Origin: Collinsella aerofaciens
GTDB lineage: Bacteria > Actinomycetota > Coriobacteriia > Coriobacteriales > Coriobacteriaceae
Assembly (NCBI GenBank): GCA_030826265.1
Contig: JAPJOH010000018.1
Location: 1 to 54,968, forward strand
Reading direction: 5' to 3'
DNA: 54,968 nucleotides
The translations under genes were made by a program, and so were the position numbers. The notes below the pieces were generated by a model. That model did not search any database. It was given only the letters and a program-made list of their open reading frames with translations, and was not told where the DNA came from. Below, piece after piece: positions 37,876 through 48,404 of this stretch (the stretch's first letter is position 1; every line of letters begins with the position of its first letter).

Positions 37876-40218
37876 CTATTTTGCCACTTTTGGCTTAAAG
37901 GATTTTAAGCGCAGCGCATTGCTTACGACGCAGACACTCGACAGGCTCATGGCCGCGGCGCCAAACATCGGCGAGAGCTGCCAACCGGTGAGGGGGAAGA
38001 ACACGCCCGCCGCCAGCGGAATGCCGATGCCGTTGTAGAACAGCGCCCAGAACAGGTCCTGCTTGATGTTGCGAATTGTGGCGCGCGACAGCTCGATGGC
38101 ACGGGCGACGTCCATGAGGTCGCTGCGCATGAGTACCACGTCGGCGCCCTCCTTGGCGATGTCTGCGCCGGTGCCGATAGCAAGGCCCACGTCGGCGCGC
38201 GCCAGGGCGGGGGAGTCATTGATACCGTCGCCCACCATGGCGACCTTGCTGCCCGCATCCTGCAGCTCGCGTACGTGGTGCTCCTTGTCGGCGGGGAGGA
38301 CGTCGGCGATGACCTGTTCGCTGCTCAGCCCCACGCGGCGGGCGATTGCTTCGGCGGTGACTCGGTTGTCGCCGGTGAGCATGCGCACGTCGACGCCAAG
38401 CGAGCGCAGTGCGGCGATGGCTCCGGCACTCGTTTCCTTGACCTCGTCAGCCACGGCAATGGTACCGACAAGCTCGCTGTTCTTGGCAAAGAACAGCGGC
38501 GTCTTGCCCTCGGCCGCGAACTGTTCGGCAAGGCCGGCGGGAACCTTCACGCCCAGCTCGTCCATCAGACGCACGTTGCCGGCGGCGATGACATTCTGCC
38601 CCTCGCGTGCCGTAACGCCTCGCCCGGGCACGGCGGCAAAGTCCTCGACCATGCGTGCGATGATCCCGCGTGTCTCGCTCTCGGCCATAATCGCCTCGGC
38701 CAGCGGGTGCTCGCTTGAGCGCTCCAACGCGGCGGCCAGCTTGAGCAGCGCCTTTTCGCTCATGGCGGGCGAGCCGTCAGCGCGCGTGGCTACCACGATA
38801 TCGGTCACGGCAGGCTTGCCGCGGGTGACCGTACCCGTCTTATCGAGCACTACGGTGCCCACGCTGCGCAGGTTCTCCAGCGCCTCGGCGCTCTTGAACA
38901 GAATACCCATCTCGGCGCCCTTGCCGGTGCCCACCATAATGGCGACGGGCGTGGCTAGGCCCAACGCGCACGGGCAGCTGATCACCAGCACGGCCACGGC
39001 AGAAGTGAGTGCCTCGTTTATGCTGCCGGTCATTGCCATCCACACTGCAAAGGTCGCGGCCGAGATCACGAACACCACGGGCACGAACACGCCGGCGACC
39101 TTGTCAGCCATGCGGGCGATGGGCGCCTTGGTGGCGTTGGCGTCCTCGACGAGCTGGATAATCTTGGCGAGCGACGTGTCGGCGCCCACGCGTGTGGCAC
39201 GGAAGGTAAACGAGCCCGTGCGGTTGACCGTGGCCGCGTTGACAGTGTCGCCGGCGGTCTTTTCCACGGGGATGGACTCGCCGGTGAGCGCGCTCTCGTC
39301 CACGGCCGAGCTGCCATCGAGCACCACGCCATCGACAGGGATGGACTCGCCGGGGCGCACACGCAGCACCTGGCCGGGCAGAATGGCATCGACGTCGACG
39401 GTGGCCTCGCTGCCGTCCTCGGCCACGACGGTCGCGGTCTTGGGTGCTAAGTCGATGAGCGCCTCGATAGCGCCGCCGGTCTTGGACTTGCTGCGCGTCT
39501 CGAGGTATTTGCCCACGGTGACGAGCGACAGGATGGTGCCGGCGCTCTCAAAATACAGGTTGTCCATGCTCGTCATCATGGCCTCGTGCACCTGACCTGC
39601 GGCTAGCTGGTCGGCCATGATGAACATGGCGTAGAGCGACCAGGCGATGGAGGCGGTGGCGCCCACGGCAATAAGGGCGTCCATGGTGGGCGCGCCGTGC
39701 GCGAGCGATTTAAACCCGTTGATAAAGTACGCGTCGTTGACGTAGACGATGGGAATGAGCAGGACGAGCTCGGTGAGCGCGAGCGTCATGCTGTGGGTGT
39801 GGTCGGTGAAGATGCCGGGCAGCGGCCAGCCGAGCATGTGCCCCATGCTTATGTAGAACAGTGGGATGAGGAATACGATCGAGACGATGAGGCGGGTGCG
39901 CATGGCAGAGGCGGCGGCCTCCAACTTTTTGGTCGGCGACTCCATATGGGCGGCGCCGGACCTGGCTTGCGCGTTGCCGTTTGAGTTGGCGGCATCGGTG
40001 CCCGTGCTAACGGGCGAGGCCGAATAACCCGCGCGATCGACGGCGGTACAGATGTCGTCGGGGGAGACCTGCGCGGGGTCGTAGTCGACCAGCATGGAGC
40101 CGGCGAGCAGGTTGACCGCGACGCTTTGGACGCCGTCGAGCTTGCTCACGGCACGGTCCACGTGCGCCTGGCAGGCGGCGCATGTCATGCCGCCCACATC
40201 GAACTTATCTTGAGCCAT
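37876..40218 (-). CDS. copA: copper-exporting P1B-type ATPase
   Basis: 780 residues. One N-terminal metal-binding domain (C13-A-A-C16 in GGMTCAACQAHV), a Gly/Asn/Ala linker (70-100), eight membrane segments including the CPC metal site (VLVISCPCALGLATPV), actuator TGES (SALTGESIPV), phosphorylation DKTGT, SEHPLAEA in the nucleotide domain, and GDGINDSPALARADVG. Exports Cu(I) from the cytoplasm. AAAGGAG precedes the ATG at 40218; the longer frame to 40260 overlaps the promoter region. First gene of the copA-copZ-csoR run. Confidence 0.96.
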   Translation of the reverse strand: MAQDKFDVGGMTCAACQAHVDRAVSKLDGVQSVAVNLLAGSMLVDYDPAQVSPDDICTAVDRAGYSASPVSTGTDAANSNGNAQARSGAAHMESPTKKLEAAASAMRTRLIVSIVFLIPLFYISMGHMLGWPLPGIFTDHTHSMTLALTELVLLIPIVYVNDAYFINGFKSLAHGAPTMDALIAVGATASIAWSLYAMFIMADQLAAGQVHEAMMTSMDNLYFESAGTILSLVTVGKYLETRSKSKTGGAIEALIDLAPKTATVVAEDGSEATVDVDAILPGQVLRVRPGESIPVDGVVLDGSSAVDESALTGESIPVEKTAGDTVNAATVNRTGSFTFRATRVGADTSLAKIIQLVEDANATKAPIARMADKVAGVFVPVVFVISAATFAVWMAMTGSINEALTSAVAVLVISCPCALGLATPVAIMVGTGKGAEMGILFKSAEALENLRSVGTVVLDKTGTVTRGKPAVTDIVVATRADGSPAMSEKALLKLAAALERSSEHPLAEAIMAESETRGIIARMVEDFAAVPGRGVTAREGQNVIAAGNVRLMDELGVKVPAGLAEQFAAEGKTPLFFAKNSELVGTIAVADEVKETSAGAIAALRSLGVDVRMLTGDNRVTAEAIARRVGLSSEQVIADVLPADKEHHVRELQDAGSKVAMVGDGINDSPALARADVGLAIGTGADIAKEGADVVLMRSDLMDVARAIELSRATIRNIKQDLFWALFYNGIGIPLAAGVFFPLTGWQLSPMFGAAAMSLSSVCVVSNALRLKSFKPKVAK

Positions 40219-40265
40219 GGCTTCTCCTTTCTGTGGCGTAGTGTCGGAAATGTTAACCATCCGAT

Positions 40266-40294
40266 ACTATACACCCATACCCCCTGGGGGTGTC
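40266..40294 (-). promoter_or_regulatory. copA promoter with CsoR-type operator
   Basis: ATACCCCCTGGGGGTGT at 40278-40294 has the ACCCC-N-GGGGT palindrome of known CsoR sites. On the minus strand a -10 (TATAGT, 40271-40266) follows directly, so bound CsoR would cover the promoter spacer. Confidence 0.85.
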
Positions 40295-40371
40295 CAGTGG
40301 AGATTGAAATGTATGACATTCTGGTATTGGTCGAGGTGATAGCCAGGTCGGCGGACCGTAGCCGGTCTAAT

Positions 40372-40589
40372 GTCTCAATCTGTAACAACTAGACCCGTTT
40401 TTGTCGAGTAACTGTTACAGATCGAGACATTACATCGAGCCACAACTTAACGTCTCAACCTGTAACGCCTAAGGACCGTTTTTCCTGCTAGATGTTACAG
40501 ATCGAGACAAACCGTCCGCGGTCAACTCAAATGTCTTGATTTGTAACATCTAGAGAGGTTTTTGACCCCTTACTGTTACAGATCGAGAC
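40372..40589. repeat. array of three 57-bp palindromic repeats, period 80-81 bp
   Basis: Units at 40372-40428, 40452-40508 and 40533-40589. Left arms GTCTCAATCTGTAAC, GTCTCAACCTGTAAC, GTCTTGATTTGTAAC; right arms all GTTACAGATCGAGAC. The third unit overlaps the 3' end of the kinase gene and supplies its stop codon. Confidence 0.92.
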
Positions 40590-42715
40590 AATTGCCGGGG
40601 AGGGGTCCCGTCACGGCAAGACGCCCGCCGCCTAGTACAGAACCCGGGGATCACACAGGTTAGCTTGCTTGGCTTTTCCGCAGGCGTGGCGTACGTAAAG
40701 ACGTCGCCGTCGTGTCCCACGCGATTCATATAGAGTGTGCCTTCGCTCTCCGATGTGTCGGGGCTCACCGTGCGCTCCCACCAACAGGTGTCCTTGCCCT
40801 TCCACTGGCGAACCAACATCTCGTTCGTGGTATACGGACTTACCTTGAGCTCGCGGAACAGCTGGTACTCCTTGCCTTCGCCGTTGTAGATGTCGGCCAG
40901 GTAGTGAAAGCCCTCGGCAAATGACTCGGGCGGCTGCACTCCGCACAGCTCGACCATGGCGGGCAGCCAAAGAGTTGCGGGCAGCTCGCTCAGACACGAT
41001 GCGCTTCTGGCGGCGCCAACGTTATTCGAAATCTTTTTGACAGACTTAATGAGTGCGCGCAACTCGTTGGGCAGCAGCTTAAGGCCGTCGCCGTTGAGCC
41101 ATTCCCGCAGCTCGCAATCTGCCCAGCCGGCGCTCGGCGGTTCAGCCGCAGCGTTGCGCTCGGCAATACCCGCGTCGAACATAAACGTCAGTCCGGCCTT
41201 GCCCGTCCCGTCCAGAAGCTCATCGTGGCGAATGCCCACAAGCTGCGCGCCAACCTGCAGCCCGTTGGTGAGCGTGACGCGCTTGGTACACGGATAGGGG
41301 ATATGCCCGTTGTCATCGAGCAGGTGATAGCGCTTGGCAATCTCGCGTGCCTCGCTACGGGTCTCGGCGGCCTTAATCTTGAGCGAAATCTCCTGCAGCT
41401 GATCCCAGGTGTAGTCGTCAAGTGAACCGCGGATGCCGTCAAGGTAGTCGGGGATGCCAAAGCCATGGGTTGCCGCCCCGATAACGCTGAGCCCCGCAAC
41501 GGCTGCGATAGCGCCGCCGATAATAAAGCGGCGGCGGGTCATGGCATCGTGGCGGGCCTGATTCAGGATCTCTCGTGCGCGCTCGCCGGCGACGTCGACC
41601 TTAAGGTGCGTGCCAGAATCGATATCAATTGCGGCCTCGTCTCCTGCACCTTCGCGGCCTTCGGATTCGGCGTCGGTGAGGTATGCCGAGAGCACCTCGA
41701 GCATCTGCTGCTCGGTGGGACGATCGCACTGCTCGACTGAGAGACCCTTCATGATGATCTGGACGAGCGCCTCATCGCCCTCGCAGCGCGGCTCGAGCGG
41801 TGCCGGCTTGGTCTTGGTCTTTACGAGATAGAACGAGCCGGTTGCAGCGGCGTCCGTCGACTCAAAGTCAAACGGTTTGCGACCGCTGTAGAGCTGGTAC
41901 AGAATGCTCGAAAGCGCATAGACGTCGATTGCCGGCGAACGGCGAAGGGCCGCGATGCCTTCGATATCCTGCGTGAGCATCTCGGGCGCGGCGTATGCGG
42001 GCGTGGCAAAACGCCAGATGTCGGCGCGCCGGGTGATCGTGTCGTCGCCGAGAGCCATGGTCGCGGAGCCCATGTCGATGAGGCAGGGGTCAAAGGAGCA
42101 ATCGGCAATCTGCTGCTCGAGCGTTCGGCTAGTGGTGCGGAACATGATATTGGCGGGCGACAGATCGCGATGGGTGACCGGGTTCACGAGGGCTTGGGTC
42201 ATCAAGAGCGCACGAAGCACGGCGTTTCCGACGGCGGCGACCATCTGGGTGGTCAGCCCGCCCGAGGCGTCGTGCGGAAGCAGGGGCAGCGCCTGCTTGA
42301 GCGAGGTGCCCTCGACCCACTCCATGAGGATGAGAGGGTCATCCTCGCACGATCCGTAGCCATAGACGCGCGGAAATCCGCGCAGGTGCGAGACGGTACA
42401 CAGATGACGGTACTCCTCGAACAGCGCGGCGGTGCTGGCCAGGTGCGCTGCCGATTGCTCGGCGGAGCGGTCGGGGGCTTGGCCGGAAAGGATAGCGTTG
42501 TCCTTGAGCAGCTTGACGGCAAAGACCTCGCCGCTCGTGTTGGTCGCGCGCAGCACGTGCCCGATGTTGCCGTTGTTGCGGTGGGCTGTCTGGAGAATAA
42601 GCGTCATAAACCGACGTTTGGCGTCGTCCTCGGCGCTGGGGTCGACCGCCACGGCGGTATCGAACGTATCGAGACGGATGAGTTTGTCGCCATAGGCGCT
42701 ATCGGTAGTATCCAT
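40550..42715 (-). CDS. membrane Ser/Thr protein kinase with extracytoplasmic DUF6273-like domain
   Basis: 721 residues. Kinase domain at 45-345: K68 (VFAVKLLKD), H182-R-D184-L-S-P-A-N189 catalytic loop, D214-M-G instead of DFG, then FATPAYAAPEM. Basic juxtamembrane stretch MTRRRF, one membrane segment at about 397-418, and an outer domain of about 290 residues with landmarks WADCELREWLNGDG, LWLPAMVELCG and WWERTVSPDTSESEGTLYMNRVG, resembling the DUF6273 fold of secreted gut-bacterial proteins. Start at 42715 after AAAGGAACG. The last about 13 residues (LSRSVTVRGQKPL) and the stop lie inside a palindromic repeat, so the original C-terminus was probably changed. An FHA gene lies upstream on the same strand. 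Confidence 0.85.
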   Translation of the reverse strand: MDTTDSAYGDKLIRLDTFDTAVAVDPSAEDDAKRRFMTLILQTAHRNNGNIGHVLRATNTSGEVFAVKLLKDNAILSGQAPDRSAEQSAAHLASTAALFEEYRHLCTVSHLRGFPRVYGYGSCEDDPLILMEWVEGTSLKQALPLLPHDASGGLTTQMVAAVGNAVLRALLMTQALVNPVTHRDLSPANIMFRTTSRTLEQQIADCSFDPCLIDMGSATMALGDDTITRRADIWRFATPAYAAPEMLTQDIEGIAALRRSPAIDVYALSSILYQLYSGRKPFDFESTDAAATGSFYLVKTKTKPAPLEPRCEGDEALVQIIMKGLSVEQCDRPTEQQMLEVLSAYLTDAESEGREGAGDEAAIDIDSGTHLKVDVAGERAREILNQARHDAMTRRRFIIGGAIAAVAGLSVIGAATHGFGIPDYLDGIRGSLDDYTWDQLQEISLKIKAAETRSEAREIAKRYHLLDDNGHIPYPCTKRVTLTNGLQVGAQLVGIRHDELLDGTGKAGLTFMFDAGIAERNAAAEPPSAGWADCELREWLNGDGLKLLPNELRALIKSVKKISNNVGAARSASCLSELPATLWLPAMVELCGVQPPESFAEGFHYLADIYNGEGKEYQLFRELKVSPYTTNEMLVRQWKGKDTCWWERTVSPDTSESEGTLYMNRVGHDGDVFTYATPAEKPSKLTCVIPGFCTRRRASCRDGTPPRQLSRSVTVRGQKPL

Positions 42716-42844
42716 GGCGTTCCTTTGTCTGGCATGGGTTGCCGCACGTATACGCGAGCAGTGCGGATATCGGTAAAGTACCATGATAGCCGCACTGCCC
42801 ACGTATACCGCTGAGCATTGTCGTTTACGACGCAGAAGGTAGAA

Positions 42845-42885
42845 GACGAAAGACGGACGGCGACCGTCTTCCGATCGCCGTCCGC
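42845..42885 (-). terminator. hairpin after the FHA gene
   Basis: On the minus strand GGACGGCGA and TCGCCGTCC pair around an 11-base loop and are followed by GTCTTTCGTCTT. Partial termination between the FHA and kinase genes is likely. Confidence 0.5.
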
Positions 42886-42886
42886 G

Positions 42887-43849
42887 CTAGTCCACAATGA
42901 CAAGGAATGTCGTGTAGAGACCCAGATGGAGCCTGTCGCTGTTTTCGATTTCCACTGGGGGATAGATCTTGCCAGGCTCGCGTTGGTCGCGCGGCGGCTC
43001 AATCACAATATCGCCGTCACCCGCGCCCGATTCGAGCACTGTGCCGTTGGTCGACCCAAGGCCCTGGGCGTACCAGTGCTCACCCTCAAGCCAAATGCGA
43101 AGATGCTCGCGCGATGCGTCGGCGCCCACATCGGTGATGCTGGGCGAGGTTTTGGGCAAAGAACCAATCACGGTGCCGCGCGGATCGCGTGTGAGGGGAT
43201 GGATTTGCATGCCGGCGCAGTTGTCGGCATGGGTTCTGAGCAGACCGAGGTTGGGGGCGACGGTGCGCGGCTGCTCCAGGCTGCTCATAAAGCCACGTCC
43301 GACGGTAGTTTCGGTGGTGCCAAAGTGCTCGCCCGTCTTGCTGTCGCAAAAGCGCTCGACGGTGGCCACGCCCTGAACGGGATCGGCGAGCGCCCCCGTT
43401 GCCACAAAGAGCATAAGGTAAAGCGTGCTTTTCTCGCGCACGGCATTGCCGTCAAAGTTGTCGATGCGATTGAGGGCATTTGCATATAGGCGGCTGTCCA
43501 GCTTGTAGCTGGCGAGAGCCGACATCATTTCGTTGGCGGCCGGACCGCGATAGTGCTCGGCGATTGCCCGATAGGCGGACTCGCCGCCGCCGAGCTTGCT
43601 GCAGATTGCCGAGGAAAGGTTGAGCGTGGTGACAGTAAAGTCGCTGTAGATGGAGGGCGCGCACTGGTCAGGCTTGCGATGGACGATGTAACGGGTGAGA
43701 TACGAGCGGTTGGAAGAGCATTTCTCGAGCAGGGTACTGCCGAGATAAGAGTTTCCATTGATGAGCATTCGGGCGATCTCGAGATGTTTAAGACCGCCGA
43801 ACGAGCGAATATCGTTATAGAGGACCGAGCAAGGCGTCTCTGCTGCCAC
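42887..43849 (-). CDS. FHA-domain protein
   Basis: 320 residues from a GTG at 43849 with AAAGGAGG five bases upstream. The frame also reaches a TTG at 43879, but that would place the ribosome-binding site inside the gene. Residues 1-210 are unrecognised (helical, with TLYLMLFVATGALADPVQGVATV). The C-terminal FHA domain (220-320) has TVIGSLPKTSPSITDV, SREHLRIWLEGEHWYAQGLGS and STNGTVL, which are the conserved Gly, Ser-Arg-x-His and Asn-Gly elements that bind phosphothreonine. It probably reads phosphorylation by the kinase encoded just downstream. Confidence 0.85.
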   Translation of the reverse strand: MAAETPCSVLYNDIRSFGGLKHLEIARMLINGNSYLGSTLLEKCSSNRSYLTRYIVHRKPDQCAPSIYSDFTVTTLNLSSAICSKLGGGESAYRAIAEHYRGPAANEMMSALASYKLDSRLYANALNRIDNFDGNAVREKSTLYLMLFVATGALADPVQGVATVERFCDSKTGEHFGTTETTVGRGFMSSLEQPRTVAPNLGLLRTHADNCAGMQIHPLTRDPRGTVIGSLPKTSPSITDVGADASREHLRIWLEGEHWYAQGLGSTNGTVLESGAGDGDIVIEPPRDQREPGKIYPPVEIENSDRLHLGLYTTFLVIVD

Positions 43850-44028
43850 GGATACCTCCTTTGATTGCTTCCTAGCCAATATGGCGATAGGAATTAATGG
43901 CCCCCGGTGGGCGACGTATTAAATGGCTGCGCAATATATAGCGTAACCAAAGCAACATTATAGGCCACATGTTCGAAATTGCAGGAAGACTGAGAGATTT
44001 GGTTTGGACTGGACGGAAATCCCCTTCT

Positions 44029-44166
44029 GTTTTGATCTATAACAATTAGGGCCGATTTTACTCGGTAACTGTTACAGATTGAGACGTTTGTGAACCGTGT
44101 CGACCGTTTGTCTCGATCTGTAACACGTAGAGGAAGATTTGCCCTGTAGATGTTACAGATTGAGAC
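44029..44166. repeat. array of two 57-bp palindromic repeats, period 81 bp
   Basis: Units at 44029-44085 (degenerate left arm GTTTTGATCTATAAC; right GTTACAGATTGAGAC) and 44110-44166 (GTCTCGATCTGTAAC / GTTACAGATTGAGAC). The 24-base gap contains GTCGACCG, also found in the gap of the 34730 array. Confidence 0.9.
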
Positions 44167-44437
44167 AATCAGCCGGGCCCACCTCGTCCGCCTCGTCATC
44201 TGTGGTTTACGTGAGGGCATGCGAAGCACGGGTATACTAACCGGCGGCGAATCTGCTCCATCGCTTAGAGCTGCTGCGTCTGGACGGCGCGTGATAGGGC
44301 TGCCAAAGCGATCGCCAGCGTGCTGAGCAACGTCCTCTCTGTGCGCACCCGTTTTTGTATGTATTAGCGCACTACCAAGCACGCCCGCGCGGCCGCATGC
44401 CGTGCCCATTGCGCGTGCAGATAAGGAACAACAACAT
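44167..44437 (+). promoter_or_regulatory. long leader of the DEAD-box helicase gene
   Basis: TATACT at 44233-44238 is a likely -10 without a clear -35. That leaves about 190 bases of untranslated leader, a pattern known for cold-induced helicase genes; no specific riboswitch was recognised. Confidence 0.35.
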
Positions 44438-46681
<2,244 letters not shown>

Positions 46682-46714
46682 CATACGCATCGCCCGCTAG
46701 AGCGAGGTGAACCA

Positions 46715-46748
46715 AGGGCCCCGAGCAACTACGCTCGGGGCCCTTTTT
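46715..46748 (+). terminator. intrinsic terminator of the helicase gene
   Basis: AGGGCCCCGAGC and GCTCGGGGCCCT form a perfect 12-bp stem around AACTAC, followed by five T. Confidence 0.95.
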
Positions 46749-46837
46749 GTTTGCCGTATCCGATCGCTAGTTCAAATGTGATTTCCTCGGGAATGCATCT
46801 AGAGGATGCCGTGGGCCTGTTTCCTACCATGCGGCAA

Positions 46838-47111
46838 TGGGTCCCATGGGGTGCGCCGTGCATTTTTTGGAGTATTCTGCAGTTCGAGTTGTCTGCATAT
46901 GATTTGACGTCGCCAACGGTGGCTTTCGGATATCCCTAGCGAGCGTTCTGAGTCAGATTTCGTCGTTTTCCGGAGCAGGGGCGCGTCATTCTCGCCATGT
47001 CGGAACCCAAAATGACGCAGCGCCCTAAAGGTTTGCCCGCTCGGGGTATTGCTGGCGCGGTCACGTTGCAGAATACTCCGTTTTTTGCACGGGCCAGGAT
47101 GGGGTACCTCG
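46838..47111. repeat. about 275-bp non-coding element with nested inverted repeats
   Basis: CGTGCA + GGAGTATTCTGCA (46857-46881) faces TGCAGAATACTCC + TGCACG (47067-47091). The six-base runs between the matched blocks are T on the same strand at both ends, so they do not pair. Inside, GGGGCGCGTCATT (46979-46992) faces AATGACGCAGCGCCC (47010-47025). No convincing reading frame is present. Confidence 0.55.
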
Positions 47112-47190
47112 GGAGAACACAGCGGTATCCCGTAAATATATACAATCTGTACCGTAATTTATACAAAACGAAGAGGCAGACAGCGTAGGG

Positions 47191-47245
47191 TTGGTGCATT
47201 GGGGTGCTTGATGCACCAAAATGGGGATCCCACGTGCCGTATACT
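47191..47245 (+). promoter_or_regulatory. hairpin repeat and possible -10 before the flavodoxin-ferredoxin gene
   Basis: TTGGTGCAT / ATGCACCAA (47191-47219) is a short member of the GGTGCAAA repeat family; TATACT at 47240-47245 may be the -10. No clear -35. Confidence 0.35.
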
Positions 47246-47302
47246 CTGGCTGGATGTGAAAACGGCTTGACGCGTTGCCAGACGTAGGGGGAGGGTGTCT
47301 CG

Positions 47303-48064
47303 ATGAGCGTATTCGAAATTGTGTTTAGTCCGACGGGTGGAACGCAGAAGGTGTCTGGCCTTGTGGCCGGGGCACTGGACAAGAATACCGTTACCGTCGA
47401 TCTGACCGATAGCGGGCTAGATTTCAGCGCTGTCTCGATGACTGAGGACGACGTGGCCGTAATCTCTGTGCCGGCGTATGCCGGTAGAATCCCGGCTGTG
47501 GTGGCTGACCGGTTGGGCATGGTTCACGGCAACGGAGCGCGGGCCGTTCTGGTGTGCGTCTACGGAAACCGCGCGTTTGAGGACACGCTCGTAGAGCTGG
47601 AGGACGTTGCGAAGCATGCGGGATTCCGGGTGATCGCGGCAGTTGCGGCCATTGCAGAACATTCCATTGCGCGACAGTTTGCTGCCGGTCGTCCGGATGC
47701 GCAGGATGCGGCGCAGCTTGCTGAGTTTGCTCAGCAAATTCAGCAAAAGCTGTTGGCTGAGGATGCGTCCGAGCCCTCTATCCCCGGCAATCGTCCTTAT
47801 AAACAAGCTGGAGGTCACCGCATGGCGCCCGAGGCAACAGAGGATTGCGTCTCCTGCGGTGCATGCGCCGCGGCGTGCCCCGTTTGTGCTATCGACAAGG
47901 GTGACTCCAAACGAGCAGCTGGCGAGGCGTGCATCTCCTGCATGCGCTGCATCGCCGTATGTCCGCGAGGTGCTCGCAAGCTTGATTCCAGCAAACTATC
48001 CGCTGTTTCCCAGATGCTGAGCAAGGTTTGCGTCGTGCGGAAGGAATGCGAGCTCTTCATCTAG
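47303..48064 (+). CDS. flavodoxin-ferredoxin fusion (EFR1-type ferrodoxin)
   Basis: 253 residues. The flavodoxin-like half (1-150) begins FEIVFSPTGGTQKVSG, the FMN phosphate loop, with VISVPAYAGRIP and VCVYGNRAFED. The ferredoxin half (175-253) has two 4Fe-4S sets, CVSCGACAAACPVCAI and CISCMRCIAVCPRGA. Such proteins pass electrons in anaerobes; the partner is unknown, but the hydrogenase genes follow downstream after 340 bp. GGGGGAGG lies nine bases before the ATG. Confidence 0.9.
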   Translation: MSVFEIVFSPTGGTQKVSGLVAGALDKNTVTVDLTDSGLDFSAVSMTEDDVAVISVPAYAGRIPAVVADRLGMVHGNGARAVLVCVYGNRAFEDTLVELEDVAKHAGFRVIAAVAAIAEHSIARQFAAGRPDAQDAAQLAEFAQQIQQKLLAEDASEPSIPGNRPYKQAGGHRMAPEATEDCVSCGACAAACPVCAIDKGDSKRAAGEACISCMRCIAVCPRGARKLDSSKLSAVSQMLSKVCVVRKECELFI

Positions 48065-48074
48065 CGCAAGTGAG

Positions 48075-48110
48075 ATTGGTGCAAACAAACCTGGCCCTTT
48101 TGCACCAAAA
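48075..48110. repeat. hairpin repeat of the GGTGCAAA family
   Basis: TTGGTGCAAA (48076-48085) pairs with TTTGCACCAA (48099-48108), shortly after the flavodoxin-ferredoxin stop; it may also act as its terminator. Confidence 0.6.
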
Positions 48111-48112
48111 AC

Positions 48113-48174
48113 GATCCGTTTTCCTCCGTTCCCAAGGGATCATGTGATCCGAAGGAGACGGAGGAAAACGGATC
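48113..48174. repeat. 62-bp palindrome GATCCGTTTTCCTCCGT with inner GGATCA/TGATCC
   Basis: Perfect 17-bp arms (48113-48129 and 48158-48174) and an inner GGATCATGTGATCC (48137-48150), followed by AAAAAGG. A half copy (GATTCGTTTTCCTCCGTCCC) lies at 54504-54523. Confidence 0.8.
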
Positions 48175-48404
48175 AAAAAGGAAAAATAGTAAGGCGCTCT
48201 TTTTCACATTGAATATTGCAATTTGGTAACGCGTTTTATCAAATATGGCATTTATCTGCGGTAATGTTCTATTTCACCGCTGAGGGTGACATTTTATACC
48301 GCCTGCCGAACCGTATGGAGACCTCACAACTTTTTAGGTCAGTGTTGTGCGTGTAGCAATTTCGCCCGGCCTCGCCTCCGGGCTGCCATGTGAGAGGGGA
48401 TCTT
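48175..48404 (+). promoter_or_regulatory. leader region of the hydrogenase operon
   Basis: AT-rich at 48175-48300, then CACAAC (48325-48330) facing GTTGTG (48344-48349), then GCCCGG / CCGGGC (48364-48384) just before the ribosome-binding site. The operon promoter must lie here, but no strong -35/-10 pair was identified; the CACAAC/GTTGTG pair is a candidate redox-regulator site by position only. Confidence 0.3.

Noticed and set aside
46997..47188. A 63-residue plus-strand frame in the helicase-flavodoxin gap
   Set aside because: It runs across the nested inverted repeats, has no ribosome-binding site and shows no protein-like composition.
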